Below, piece by piece: positions 25,534-38,389 of a stretch of 64,000 bases of DNA; positions within the stretch are counted from its first letter, which is position 1; every line of letters starts with the position of its first letter. The position numbers and the translations under genes are program-made. This DNA is from Antedon bifida (taxonomy: Eukaryota > Echinodermata > Crinoidea > Comatulida > Antedonidae). Under the pieces are notes generated by a model. That model searched no databases, had not been told where the DNA came from, and was given only the letters and a program-made list of their open reading frames with translations. Where the stretch lies: NCBI GenBank assembly GCA_963402885.1, contig OY727102.1, positions 11,532,001 through 11,596,000 of the forward strand, given 5' to 3'.

Positions 25534-28048
25534 ATGTCGACTGCACATTTTGAGTGGAAGTCTGTCTTTCTACCAATAGTTACGTTCGTTCTGTTCGTAT
25601 ATTTTTTGTATGGGACTCGCAGAAAAACAAAATTGCCACCTGGACCATGGGGATGGCCGTACATTGGGAACATCTTGTCACTGGCCGGCGAGGTTCCTCA
25701 CGAGACCATGACGACATTGGCTAAAAAGTATGGCAATGTTATGAGATTGAAACTTGGTGTGTTTCCAGTAGTGGTATTGAGTGACTATGACAGCATCAAG
25801 GAGGCTTTTGTGAAATCTGGAGACACCTTCAACGACAGGCCAAGGATGGTAATGTTTGATGGTATCAGTAAAGGACGAGGTAGGTTATTTGAAAATAAGA
25901 TGCAAGCTTTTATAGGCCTATAGGATGTAGAAAGTCATGGTGTAAAACTCAATGGATTAGAATGAATATTTTTTCTCCTTTAGAAATTCATAACAAAAAT
26001 TATCCAATTGGAAATACTATTCACAATCCTAAACAGTTCGAACAGAGTCCGAATAGGCTATTTGTTACCTCTCTCATAAATGTCCGGTATCATTAAAATA
26101 GAATAAGATTTCAACTAAAAAAGAACCTATTATGTAAAATTGTTGTAAAATTATAAGTATAAATATCCTTTATATAAAAAGCCTTTCATTAAAACCACAT
26201 ACATGAGAATAACATCTAAAACACGTACATTTCTTTAAACGAAGGTCTCATCGGAGCTTATCACGAGAACGGACAAAAGGATCAGAGGCGGTTTGCTCTT
26301 TCTGTACTTCGTACTTTCGGCATGGGAAAACAGACTTTTGAGGACAAAATTACAGAAGAAATAGATGTATTCGTTGACCACATCAAAAACAACTTCATCA
26401 ATGTTCCATTTGATCCTGCACATCTCACCAGTACATCCGTATCAAATGTCACGTGTTCGATTCTCTTTGGTCGTCGATTTGATTACAATGACGCAGTGTT
26501 TTTGGAAATGCTTAACGTAATGCACCGCAGTATTGAACTTTCCACCAATGCTAGTGCAATGAATTTCTTCCCAATTTTAAAGTATTTCCCGCGTACTGCT
26601 TTTGCTGAGTTGTGGAAAAATTATCTAACGTTCAAGGCTTTCCAGTTGGATATTTTCAACGAACATTTGCGAGAATACGACCCAGAAAACCCACGTGATT
26701 TCGTTGATGTTTTTCGAAATGAAATTACCAAGAACAAAGACGACATGACAAGTTCCTTCGATGAGGATAACATGGCATTTGTTACTGCAGATTTATTCGT
26801 AGCTGGTACGGAAACCACAGCAACGACACTACTCTGGGCAATGCTGTACATGTCTCTATATCCAGAAGTTCAACAGAAGGTTCAGGATGAACTTGATCAG
26901 GTGGTGGGAGCAGGCAACCATCCAACAAAAGCTCATATTCAAAAGCTTCCTTACACTGATGCTGTGCTCTTGGAGATTCAGAGAATGGGAGCGATTGTTC
27001 CTCTAGGAGTGCCTCATGCCGCCTCTTTTAACACCACCTTCCGAGGTTATGATGTTGAAAAGGGTACAATCTTCATTCCAAACATATTTGCTGTTCTGCG
27101 AGATCCCAAAATTTGGAAAAATCCATATGCATTTTATCCAGAACGATTCCTTGATGAAAACAATCAAGTAATTCGTCGAGACGAATTAATACCATTTTGT
27201 ATTGGTAAGACCTTAATAATTTATATTTATTAGTCTAAAAGATGATTAGCAATATACCGTACGTAACAGCAGTATATGCTGACCTAGTCTACACTAGAAT
27301 AGCTTACTGATTATGTTTTGTTTGCCAACTGTAGTTTGCAGAAGTTAGGCCGTGTAACTTCTTGAAAAACTCAGTGAATGAAAAACAGTCTTGGGTGCTT
27401 TGCAGTCTTCCTCCATATAAACAACGATGGCCTCCAGTAATTGGCCTAGATAAGAATCACCTATCCAAATAGTCTCCAAACAAGAAGTACAATTATACAT
27501 TAGCAAACTTTTGCTTCTTTTTACCCGCTGTTGGATTTTCTCTGTTCAGAAACCTTAAGGCCAACACAGACGGCGTTTGTCAACTGATCTACTAATAAAC
27601 TCACTCCAAACTCGAAGTAGAATCATTACAAACTAAAGTTTGTTTGAAATTGTTATTATACATTACGATAAATGGCGCTTCAGAAGTTTCCAATGGGGTC
27701 CATTGAAGATCAAACATTCATATTTTGATTGTAGCCTATTATGGCAAGACAAAAAATCAGATTATATTTGATATAGAGAAGGGGGTGGTGGGAAATGCGC
27801 CTTCGCCTGGATCCGTAACTGCGATACTATATTATTAATACAAATAAAATGATTTATACTCTCGTGTAGGTCGTCGTGAGTGTCTCGGACAGCAATTGGC
27901 TAAAATGGAGTTGTATTTATTCTTTACAAATATCATGATGAATTTCAATATTACCAGGCCAGCAAACGCACCGGCTCCTAATTTACGTGGAAAAATAGCA
28001 GCAACGCGAATACCTCACAGCTTTCAGATAATATCAACACCAAGGTAG
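25534..28048 (+). CDS. Cytochrome P450 (CYP2-like clan), P450-6
   Basis: Complete + strand gene, 494 aa, exons 25534-25879, 26245-27204 and 27870-28048; introns in phase 1 at the same positions as in the other copies. Seen: hydrophobic anchor, hinge LPPGPWGWPY, I-helix VAGTETTATT (Thr replaces the Ser of the other copies), EIQR, PERFLD, haem loop FCIGRREC with Cys440, and final residues STPR like P450-4. A TATA-rich stretch ends about 46 bases before the ATG. Exon 3 is nearly identical to that of P450-3/4/5. The second half of exon 2 is strikingly close to those of all copies, while the first half has diverged. Confidence 0.92.
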
Positions 28049-29295
28049 AAGAAGAAGGAATGGAATCTGACCAGAAAAAATGCCGTACAATGCAAGTAAA
28101 CTCATCAGTAAAATAACAAGTATTATTGAGAAACAATACAGGGTTTCAATCATTACAATGATGGCACAATTATTATTAAATCACAACAAACATTTTAACT
28201 TAAATTTAAAGTGATTTATTTATAAGATATATTGTCCCGCTGAAAAAAAAAATCAAATTAATAGTTTTCTTTTTGATCACCAAAAGTTGGATAAAACAAA
28301 TTACCTTTTAAAACCAAGGCTATCAAATAAAACCGACGTGATTGAATCAGAAAATTGTCTGGAAGTCAACATGTTTTTGGTTAAATTTAATTGTTTATTT
28401 TGTCTTTTTTTTAAGGAAATTAATTTGTTTTAAACTTTCGTTTTATTTTATTCATTTTTACCATTATTTCAATGGAAATAAGAACAGCGCCCCCGCATTC
28501 CTCTAATAATTTAAAAAGAGGGCGCTTTTCAGAAAAATATCTGAGATAAGATTTCTTTAAAAAAAAAAATAAATAAAGCAGGGCCTACATTAGTTCGTCA
28601 TTTAAAACAATTACAAAGTGTTTATAATTGTTACTGTTAGCCCATTTCCCAGAGATTTAACATAAACACAATAAGATGAATATATATCTTTTATTTTCTA
28701 AAATGGTTATATTTTTTATTTAAATACAGCCTGTTTAATGATACACTCCCGTTGTTTAAGACAACCAATTGATTTTTAAAATTCAAAATAATAAGCAAAA
28801 AACTACTTAAAAGATGTTATTTATAAATGTATTATTATAAAGTTTAATAACCTTTAAAATACTCTGTAATTAGGAATTAAAATTCATACATAGGCTGCCT
28901 TATATTTCAAATTAAACAAAAATACTAATAATAATTTCCAATCATGGTTTCAAATCCATTATTGTAATAATACAGATATGTATGATACAACATATAAATA
29001 AAACATTGTGCGAGGAAAACATTTCATTCTGTAAAAACGTTTTTTCATTGACAAAGGTATATAAGATTATACACTGCTGCTAATTGTATACAAAAATTAC
29101 AAAAGGACCTCTATTAAGGGACACCTTTGGGACTCAATCACAGTGAGTGGGGGAGGGGGGTCCTTTTGAATATGGGTATCCCAAAAGAGGGGTATATACT
29201 ACTGTAGTAAAAATAATAATAACCGACTCTATCTGAGCACCGATTAATGAAATCCTGAGAGAAGTTTGGCACCTTTTTCTTTTCATACGAAACAA
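28049..29295. other. Intergenic between P450-6 and the DUSP23-like gene
   Basis: No gene seen. 28225-28440 resembles the interspersed repeat of the P450 introns (TATATTGTCCCGCTGAAAAA, then a GGTTAAATTTAATTG phrase). 29110-29180 contains GGACCTCTATTAAGGGACAC, similar to 46350-46410. Confidence 0.45.
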
Positions 29296-30344
29296 TTAAA
29301 CTTGCAAGCTATCAAAATATTCATGAACTATTGTTTGTTGTTCGGTAGTTTCAATTGACCCGTATCGCAGTTCTCGGATCTTTTCAACAGCCTCTTCTGC
29401 GTTCATGTCGTACGCTTTGATAAAATAACAGGCTAGTAAAGACCCTGTTCTTCCGCAACCACGTTGACAATGCACCGACAATGCCTATATATTCAAATGG
29501 TAAAGAAAGTTCACATTTTATTTAGCAATTGCATGGATCTTATCAAAAGATCACTGACATTAGCTGCACAATTATGTGAGCTGTCCAAGTCGCACAAACA
29601 AAAAGAATACAAAAATCGACAGTGTGGTTCATAAGAATCGTATACACTATTTTAAGAATATCAGTGATAAAGAAACATTATATATATATAGTTGCATTTT
29701 CTTATTTGATTATTTTAATATATGAAATCCTAAATTAAAAAAAAAAAATTCTAATAATTTATAATAACTTGATTTCCTTAAAACGAGCTGATAAATAATA
29801 TTTAAAATGTTATATAAAAAAAATCATATTACTAAATATGCCTATATATCATATATAAAAGTTTAAAAAAAATATATTTGAAATATAAACTTATAGATAG
29901 ATAGATAAAATTTTATGCGTCATAAAATAAATAAAATGACATTATGAAAATTGTCTTCTTTGGCAAGAATTTAAAAAGACCATATATAACATATTTAAAA
30001 TACTTATAAAACAAATTACACAAAAATATTTATAATATACTGCACAGGTGTGTGTTGGACATACCTCATTTTTTTCTTGAGAATCTTCAACAAGTTGTAT
30101 AAATTGTTTAACTTGGTTTATATTTGGTGCTTCAAAATCATCTACTCCAATAGATGTCAACTTCATACCTACACACTGGTCTATATCAGGCCGGTTCTCT
30201 GTTGCTACCGATACCATGTGCCGTATACCAACTGAACTGAGGTATTCAAAATGGCAAGGTTCTGTTGGGAAGCCGTGTGCTGCTAGAAGATTTGGCACAA
30301 CCCATGAGAAGTAAGGAGGGGGCTTCTCCCTTGAACCTAAATAC
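29296..30344 (-). CDS. DUSP23-type phosphatase domain, downstream unit
   Basis: Two exons: 30344-30065 (94 codons counting two carried-in bases) and 29484-29296 (63 codons with the stop). The product resembles DUSP23, a small cytosolic atypical dual-specificity phosphatase. Seen: PPPYFSWVVPNLLAAHG start of domain; acid loop GVDDFEAP with the general-acid Asp; P-loop HCQRGCGRTG with catalytic Cys and Arg in exon 2; and RYGSIETTEQ. No in-frame ATG precedes the first exon (an in-frame TGA lies just upstream of the acceptor), so it must be spliced to something upstream. The phase fits a splice from the preceding unit (30834-30643). Either a second domain of one protein or a gene with an unseen first exon. 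Confidence 0.8.
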
Positions 30345-30540
30345 CTATATCAGGATAAAAAATAAGGCTTTGGTTAATTTTGCACAATCTTTTCGCACGC
30401 AGTCAAACAATCGAGAGAGTGTTCGATTTCTGACAACCTAGGAACCAGTAACGTTTGTTTTATTTATTTACCACACATACATTGAATATAAAGATAATTC
30501 ATTGTGCGCATACATAGAGACCTGCTTCCTTTTCCTCAAA

Positions 30541-31343
30541 TCAAAGATTCCTTGACATGACAACCAAAAACACATAATGTATCAGGTCCGATTTGTGTAA
30601 AAGTTCAAGTATTTCATTGTGACAAGCATAATACCTAGAATGAGCCTTCTCCTTAAGAAATACTGAGTATTCCTTGATGACATCCTCTTGACTTGATGTT
30701 TCTATCGAGCCTGGTCTCATTGTCCTCACTTCTCTAATAGCTTCTTCTGGTGAGATACCTTTTGACTTGACCAGATAGCTAGCCAGCATGGTGCCAGTTC
30801 TACCTCTTCCACGGAAACAATGTACTGATACTGCCTAAAGAAAGGAAATAATATACATATAATATATACTTTAAAAACCAACAGATGCACTGTTGATTCC
30901 AGTCAGTGATGATGATCCAATAAAGATCAAAACAATGAATCACAACTTTCTTTTCATTACTTGGTGTAAGTTTTATACAATATTAATTACATAAAGTTGT
31001 TTTCCTAGATAGAAATCTCTCAGACACTTTCGTGTAAAAAATATGGTGGCCGAGGACTTAATTCAGTACTCACTTTACCTACTGCAACTGCAGAATCAAC
31101 AATGTCAACAAATGTTTCAATCTGAGATATGGACGGTGGTGTAAAATCTTCTATAGGTATCCTTGTCCATTTCAATTCTGGTACGGTCTCCATCGGAGGA
31201 ATGCCTTCGCTCATTAAAGTAACTAAATGGTAGATACCGATATTGAACAGGTACTGGAGATGTTGCTTAGATTCTGGTAAGGCATGGGCAGCTAATCGGC
31301 TTGCTACCACCCAGCTAAAATTTGGTGGTGGAATGCAGGCCAT
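30541..31343 (-). CDS. DUSP23: DUSP23-like dual-specificity phosphatase, upstream unit
   Basis: Starts at ATG 31343 (MACIPPPNFSWVV), exons 31343-31074 and 30834 onward. Atypical dual-specificity phosphatase removing phosphate from Tyr/Ser/Thr. Seen: NFSWVVASRLAAHALP domain start, acid loop IPIEDFTPPS with the general-acid Asp, P-loop HCFRGRGRTG (catalytic Cys and Arg), and RPGSIETSSQED near the C-terminus. Unspliced, exon 2 reads on to TGA near 30541, adding about 30 residues beyond the usual end after KEKAHSR; an AATAAA on the - strand follows near 30465. Alternatively a donor at TCTAG|GTATTA (30643) joins the next unit in frame. A non-coding first exon appears near 32067-32160. Confidence 0.85.
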
Positions 31344-32066
31344 ACTCTAGATATTAGAATAAAATAAAAAAAACATTATATCTTAAGGTGTCTTTACAAA
31401 ACTTAAGTTATTAACCATCATTCCTGTCAAGATTTCAATGGCTGTAGGTCTAGAATATAGCAGGGCTCTAGATAGAGGTCGGAGTTTACCTGGCAAATCA
31501 AACTGATGACTAGATTCAAAGATGTTCCTGTTCTCTGCTTCAAAATTAAACACTACAACGCAGACACAATTGCCTCAGAGTCTACTCCTTCAAATGTTCA
31601 AACTGATTTGAAGCTTATCTAAAAACTGTATACAAAATGAACAAAGCAGGAATTTAACCTAGGCCTATTTTATGCTTGAATGATGGCAATGTTATTGCTC
31701 CTGGCAGGTCAATGTCATAAGGACATTGTTATAGTGCAGAAACAAGGTCAACATTAGAAAAACAGTAATTGACTAGTAGATAGTAGTAGTAGTACTGTAG
31801 TAGTACTAGTAGGCCTACAGATAGAGGAGTAGAGATGGGACACTCTAACTAGAGTAGGTAGTAGGCTAGATAGTCAGCAATTTTACGACTCCCTGATTAA
31901 ACAATAAATTATCTACATATAAAAGTACACTAACGTAAAACACAGACGTAGCTAGACTTCCTTAGAAGGCCTTAATCTAGGCCCTATAGGAGAGATTTGA
32001 ATAGACACAAGTCACACAATACAGTGTTATTTATTTTCATAATACGCTCCATTGAATTCACTTACC

Positions 32067-32160
32067 TTTGACCTGTGGTCGGCGTTGTTCTTGTGATTAC
32101 TGAGCCATGACCAACACAATTGAACGTACGTACGAGTGGGACGGATGATGAGAGCTTGGA
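32067..32160 (-). other. Probable 5' non-coding exon of the DUSP23-like gene
   Basis: On the - strand CCACAGGTCAAAG is followed by the strong donor GTAAGTG at 32066-32060. The DUSP23-like start exon at 31343 is preceded by an AG (ATATCTAG) suited as acceptor. The 5' limit is a guess. Confidence 0.45.
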
Positions 32161-32251
32161 TGACAAACTTAAAAGAAGCCGCTTTCACCAAACAAGCTTT
32201 TATCGGGAATATTTCGGTGATTAATATTGAATTTGGGTTATTATTTCAAGT

Positions 32252-32296
32252 ATGAGTTCAGAAATGAAAAAGGGATATCCTGATTTTGCTGGGCAG
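32252..32296 (+). CDS. Possible alternative first exon of the ENPP-like gene
   Basis: ATG plus 14 codons (MSSEMKKGYPDFAGQ) ends in phase 0 at a good donor GTAAGA. The next phase-0 acceptor with coding sequence on this strand is the ENPP-like exon at 42385, which would give an alternative cytoplasmic N-terminus. It sits about 100-190 bases from the - strand DUSP23-like first exon, in a divergent arrangement. No other partner exon was recognised between 32.3 and 38.8 kb. Weak evidence only. Confidence 0.35.
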
Positions 32297-32859
32297 GTAA
32301 GAGAATTTCAAATTATAGATTTATCATGCACCTAATTATAGATCCTAACGAACGAAGCAGTCTTAAAAATCGATTAGTGCAGAAGATAGTAGGTGTGCTT
32401 AAATTTTTGATGAACTTTTCTTCTACTGGTGAAAGAACCAGGTGGTTTATTGTTGATTAAAAGTAGGCATTCGCCCGGCATCGGAAGGTATCATCTTTCA
32501 ACAGCTTTTAAAAAAATTATATATTTGTTTGAATAAAATCATGTGCTGATAATATTCAAAATCGACTATCAAGACCTCTCTTGAAACTGTAATGTATGAA
32601 AATTGAATGCTGAAATGTATGTGGTATTTTATAGAATGCCTCTCATTTTATACTTTTATATTTAGAGTAGGCCAAGGACATGATTGATAGAATTAAATTG
32701 AAACAAAATCGTTGGCACGCGCCATGGCCTTTATACAGTACTTACATCATTCTGATTTGCTGAACTATTAAAAAATATATTGTCAATTTGTTGAAATTTT
32801 TTTTTTTTATTTTGTTGTTGTTGAATGCCATTTTGATGTTCAATATTATTAATAGTTTT

Positions 32860-33120
32860 ACTTTGATCAAAAATTAAACAATTATTTAACTGAAAAAACT
32901 GTAATGTATAGCAAAAAATAGTGAAATTGGCTCTCCCAGCCAATGCGTTTTTGGTTGAATATAACCGTTTGTTTTGTCTTGTTATAAGTAAAAACATTTT
33001 TTATACGGAAGTGATTAACTTTATCAAAACTACAAAATGGCCTAGGCCTATTCAAAATCTGATTTTATTCAATCTTCATTTTTCATGTTTTTGGGGGACA
33101 ATACATAATATCGGGTCTAT
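32860..33120. repeat. Interspersed repeat (TTAA/GGGGGACAATACAT family)
   Basis: Contains TTTTTGGTTGAATATAACCG, TATACGGAAGTGATTAACTT and the end TTTTTGGGGGACAATACATA. The same phrases in the same order occur at 41990-42190, and in reverse orientation in the P450-1/2 second introns. Probably a non-autonomous DNA transposon. Confidence 0.5.
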
Positions 33121-34059
33121 CACAACTCAACAACGAATTTTTTTTTTTATAAAAGATATAATAATATCATCATTCACACAGGAGACTATAGTCGTATCCT
33201 TCATGGTGCGATTGAGAGGAATTACATGGCCATGATAGTATGAAACATTTTGAAGCTGAATTCGAAAAATTAAATAAATAAAATGTTATGTAGGGTATAT
33301 GCATTGTTTTACATCGAACTATTTTCATCGATCAAAAACAGTTGATTCACTTTTAGTACTATTAAAACGATTTAGGCCTAGGCCTACCATAGTTATACAA
33401 TTCACTATAGTCCTACATTAGTCATTGAAATATGTCAATATAGGTACTCAGCAAAGAGCAAACGGTTTCTTCTTTGTACCTGTGAACGCAGTATTGTTTA
33501 TTATTTGCTCTTGGTATAATGTATAGTCAACAAAACACAAACTGTTTTATTTGTTAGTTCTTTATACAAGCAAAATTAATGCTGCAGAAAATGGTTATTG
33601 AAATTACAAAGCGCAAACAGGTTTATGAGGTGTTTGAATACAGACAATTTGAAAGTACTGCAGAGGGAGTACACAAAAGACAACATCAACCTACATAAAA
33701 AAGATAGAGATGCCTTAGCCATGCACAAATACTCATACGACCAAATCTCCTGCAATAATATTGGACGTAACAATTATTTAAAGAGAGTATGCATAGTAAA
33801 GAAACAATATCAATTGCTTTCTTTGCACGATTACCTTTCATGGACTCACAAACGTTTAACATTTTGATACATTGTGAATCTCGTCAGGCTTATTAATGCC
33901 GGTGGTAGATAATAGTTATCCCCATGAGTTAACTGTTTATGTCATCTTAATGGACTCTAAAAGAGTACAGTATAAATTATCTTTTTTGTTTACATTAAGG
34001 TGTTAAAGCGCTGTTTGATGTGTTTCATGACGATGATATCTAATTCCAAACGCAAATTA

Positions 34060-34193
34060 CTGAAAAATAATGACAATGCTGTGGGTATCAGTGGCTGGAT
34101 CTCAATGGAGATAAAAAATAAAATAATCACTGAAAAAATGACAATGCTGTGGGTATCAGTGGCTGGATCTCAATAGAGATACAAAATAAAAGC
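34060..34193. repeat. Tandem duplication, about 66-bp unit
   Basis: Two direct copies of a unit containing TGACAATGCTGTGGGTATCA and GGCTGGATCTCAAT lie next to each other just before the 2.4 kb element. Confidence 0.7.
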
Positions 34194-34220
34194 AAAAAGC
34201 TAAATCTAAGATAAAGTAAA

Positions 34221-36654
34221 GGGGCATTCCACAGTATTTTTTTGTTACGGACGGGACATTTTTGAGAATATAACTAGACATATCTTAGGAATAAAAAAGA
34301 ATACAAGGTTCAAAGTAGAATAAATGTATACATTTATGGCCAATGTTTATTATGAAAGTCAAAAAAAGAAAAAAGACTGTACAAAAAAAATTTTATTATG
34401 AAAATTGTATGCGTCGCGGATGGGACGCCAAATGAACATGACTTTTGAGAAGGTTTACGTATTGTAATATTTCTCCTCATTTAAAAGAGATTTTAAAATT
34501 TGTTTTGTATTATTATGTTGCCAGATAGTTGTTTTAGATAACTGAATGTTAATTATAAAAAATGAACTGTAAATTTATTAATAAATATGATTTATATGTC
34601 GTTACGGACGGGACATTTCTAACGTCGCAGACAGGACAACTTTGTCCACGTTAAAAAATTGTATAATTTTCCTATTAAAAAAATTTAAAAATAAGTTTTT
34701 TACATCAATGTAATCTTTTATTTACAAATCAAAATATAATTCAACCTTTGAAACACTGTTTAAAAGTTTATGTCAAGTGAAAATATTAAAATTCATAAAT
34801 ATGAAATATTATTTATAAAATTAATTATTCGAAGAGTTATAAAGAGAAGCAATATTGTAAAATGTTATCAAAATATTTATTTACACTAATATAAAAGTTA
34901 TGCTTGGCATATTACACAAGACTTCAAGATATTAACACATTTAAGGCGAATCTTTAAAAATTGGCGTTGGCGTTTGACGTCTGAATTTGTTAGTGGATCC
35001 AAGTTGCATCTGAAATTTTCTTCTATCCTTGCTTGGATTTAATAACTGTAGGCCTACTTCTATTAAAATTCAATCTTAATTATTTAGTATCTGATTTATA
35101 AAAGGTTCTTGGTTGCAAATTCACTAAAGAATGAAATCTACAATGCGATGACCGCACCCAATACTCCCATTCATACTGGTCATGTTGTTTTGGATTTAGG
35201 TATTGTTCTTTTGTGGATTGTTATTTTAAATACAGACCACAATGTTTTGTGATTAATAAACAACAGTTAACACTTTTGTACAGTACTTTTCAGCCTACAG
35301 TACAAAAACACCTTTTAATTCTTACAATATTGTCATCACATCCATAAAAAAAAATGTCCCATCCGTAACATTCAATAAATTTTAATAGTAATGTTTTTTT
35401 AAATAAAAAACTACAACTTACAAGGTTTATTGCAATTTAATATCATTAGGAGTTGAAAATTAAGATTTAAAATTAGGAATTAAATAACAATTTTAAAGCC
35501 ATTACTTCAATAAACACAAGTGAGGAAAAAGCCCCAATCGAAATGTTTCAGAAGTAACAATTATGAATTTTGAAATGCAAGTATGAAATTAATAAACAAT
35601 TTTAATAAAATACTTTATTATGAATAATTGGAGCTTACTTTGAAAAAAAGTAACTGCAGTATATTTATGGGCAAAAATGTTAACAAGATGCATGGTTTTA
35701 TAAAATAAAAAGGATTTAAATGATATGTCCCGTCCTTAACAAAAATGTCTGTCCCGTGCCTACAAAAAATGTCATCAATATATTTTTGAATATGATATTT
35801 TCACCAAAAGTTTCAAAATATTTGTTTATAATGAATTGCATATAGTTTTAAAAGGAGAAAACAAAATATTAAATTGTTGCATCAATACTTTTAACTGAAA
35901 TGTAAAACACACCATAAAACTACTATTAAAATGTCGCAGATGAGACAATTATGAATTTTGAAATGTATATATGAAATTTAATAAACAAAATATGTGTTAT
36001 AATATGATTGAATATGTACAATAGGGACAGAGAGTGAGTAACTATATCTGGCAAAAAAATGTTCAAAAGATGCATGGTTTGTGAAATAATTAGGAATTAA
36101 ATGATACGTCCCGTCCGTAACAAAAATGTCCCGTCCGTAACAATATATTTTTGAAATATGATATTTTCATCAAAATATAAAATTTTCAAAAACTTTGTTC
36201 ATAATATAATGAGATATAGTCCTCAGGAGGAGAAAATGAAATATCAAGATTTTTACATCATTACTTTTAAAATAAATGTAAAAAAACCGCCTAAAACGTC
36301 GCGGACGGGACATTTATGAATTTGAAATGGATGTATGAAATTAATAAACAACAAAATTTTAATTAAATACTTGATTATGTATTATTGAGACATAAAGTAA
36401 CTATATCTGTTGAAAAAACAGTAATAAGATGCATAGTTTATGAAATAAATAGGATTAAAAATGTCCCGTCCGTAACGCCAAATATGACTTTTTCATATTT
36501 AATATTCAATAACTTAAAAAATCAATATCAAAAAAATTAAAAAAATGTTATTTAATAAACTTCAACATGTCTACTTTGAGAATTGGCCAAGAGTTACATC
36601 AAAATCAGTAAATGAAATTTTTAAACCCACGGACCAAATACTGTGGAATGCCCC
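34221..36654. mobile_element. 2.4 kb non-autonomous DNA transposon
   Basis: Left end GGGGCATTCCACAGTATTT and right end AAATACTGTGGAATGCCCC are inverted repeats, flanked by TAAA on both sides (34217-34220 and 36655-36658), a candidate 4-bp target duplication. No open frame of note lies inside. About a dozen copies or derivatives of a motif GTTACGGACGGGACATT, or its relative GTCGCGGACGGGACATT, occur in both orientations: about 34244, 34413, 34600, 34624, 35349, 35728, 35748, 35932, 36106, 36121, 36296 and 36464. Forward copies dominate the left part and reversed ones the right. This suggests repeated transposase-binding sites or an element built from a smaller palindromic unit. Superfamily unknown. 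Confidence 0.75.
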
Positions 36655-37477
36655 TAAAACAGCTACAAAAAGTAGCAAAGTTCGGGCAACACTAGGCCTA
36701 TAGCCCTTCATCAGTGCAAGTGAGCGTAGCCTACTTGGACAAAGTAGATAGTATAAAGCAGACAAATGATGATAGTCAATAGAAAGTACTGATCTAATGT
36801 TATAGATGGTTTCTTCTGTAGACCTGGTATAATATATCAGTCTGTAGTGTTAAAGTTTGATATCATCTTCGTTAGGCCTATTTATCGATTTTGTTAAGTA
36901 TAGGCCTACCCGAAACAATAATAGTAATAGGCCTAATTCACGTTATTTTTCTGTATTTTTTTTGTTCCCGTGTATTGTATTCAAGGTGGCCATATTTTTA
37001 GTTTGGTAACGCGTCACGTGATACATCTGAAATTCATAATCGAGTCATCTCCCGCTGATTTGTCATCGGTTCTAAAATATCTTAATATTTTGCTTGATAG
37101 TGATTGGTCGATGAACGTTGTTTGCCCTATTACAACGGAACACTCCAGACGCTTCTCAGTTGCCATGGCAATGTGTCACCCGATTCCCTGGATGTTCGAT
37201 GTAGTAAATTAATCTGTTGAAAATGTCAGTTAATGTCACAGGAATGTTGGAAACGAAAATATCCCATGGTGGTTTGTAGAAGAGTGAGCATTTACATCGG
37301 TATTATTGTACTCAATATAACACTCCGAATTTGTTTAGGCTCAGAATATTGAATACAAAATGAAGTCGTAATTATAATAGGCCCAAGATAATACCTACAT
37401 GTATTACGTTATGAGAAAACACATTTGTATTTATTAATACCCAGTCGATAGTCACGACATATTCCGGAGTAGCGTAC

Positions 37478-37630
37478 AGCTCTGTCTACACTATCAAACT
37501 AATTTGACCAATGTGCCCAAATATGACAGTGATATGTCCAAATGTGGTAGTGATATGACATCATCATGTCCATATTATATGGGCACATCACATTTTTGTC
37601 ACATAAAGGTTGATAGTGTAAACAGAACTT
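37478..37630. mobile_element. MITE-A copy 1 (AGCTCTGTCTACACTATCAA ends)
   Basis: Begins AGCTCTGTCTACACTATCAA and ends with the near-complement GATAGTGTAAACAGAACTT. The interior has AAATATGGTAGTGATATG-like tandem units and ATGGGCACATCACATTTTTG. Lies upstream of the ENPP-like first exon. Confidence 0.75.
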
Positions 37631-38389
37631 AAGATCACTTCAGAGGTTGAAATCGTTCATGGTTTCTAACTGGCTAATATTTTTTGGGTTCGTTTTTGAT
37701 ATGGACTGTTTCCTTCGTCCCAGATGGGACGATTTCTAGTATGTATTTCAATATCAAATTAGGCCTAACTTGAATATATTATAATCAACGTAAAAATTGT
37801 CTATAAAATGTACGTATACAAAATTGCCATTTTTATTAGTAGGCCTACTGAACACCCGAAACTAAACAATGAAACTTGTTTATCTTCAATTTAATACAAG
37901 ATACAAATCTACTTTATTGTCAACATTTTACAATTTTGAGATATGTTTTGTACCATAGTAGATTAGATAAAGTGATAAATATTTTAAATAAATGAATACA
38001 AGTTACTATCGTTTTAATTAAATAAATTGCATGCCATAGGCCTATAGTGTTGAAAATCAGAAACGGGCTCTTCCTGATCTGCTAATAATAATATCTTAAT
38101 CTGAGTGTAATGGGTGGGTTGAGTCTTGTATAATTGAGTTAATTTTCTTAAGTATAAACATTTTACCATTTAATAATAAGATTGAGAAAATCTTATACCA
38201 TTTTAGTTGCGGTACTACTTCATGTTTTAAATGTTTAGGCCTACATACACACTGAGTAACATAAGTTCACGGAATACTAAAACTCCCCTGTGTACAGTAC
38301 CTGGATATGATGTGTCAAATAATTATGTCAATGTTCTTCGTGGTCATAAATTTCCAAATATTTTACATCATCGGAAGATTTAAAAAAAT

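Noticed and set aside
1710..28048. Horizontal transfer of the P450 cluster
   Set aside because: Introns, AT content and repeat families match the rest of the window; tandem duplication explains the copies.
32731..33867. Small open frames between the DUSP23-like and ENPP-like genes
   Set aside because: They lie over interspersed repeats, with no splice support or conserved residues.
34221..36654. Regularly recurring short motif considered as a CRISPR-like array
   Set aside because: Spacing is irregular, motifs occur in both orientations, spacers are AT-rich single-copy DNA, and the genome is clearly animal.
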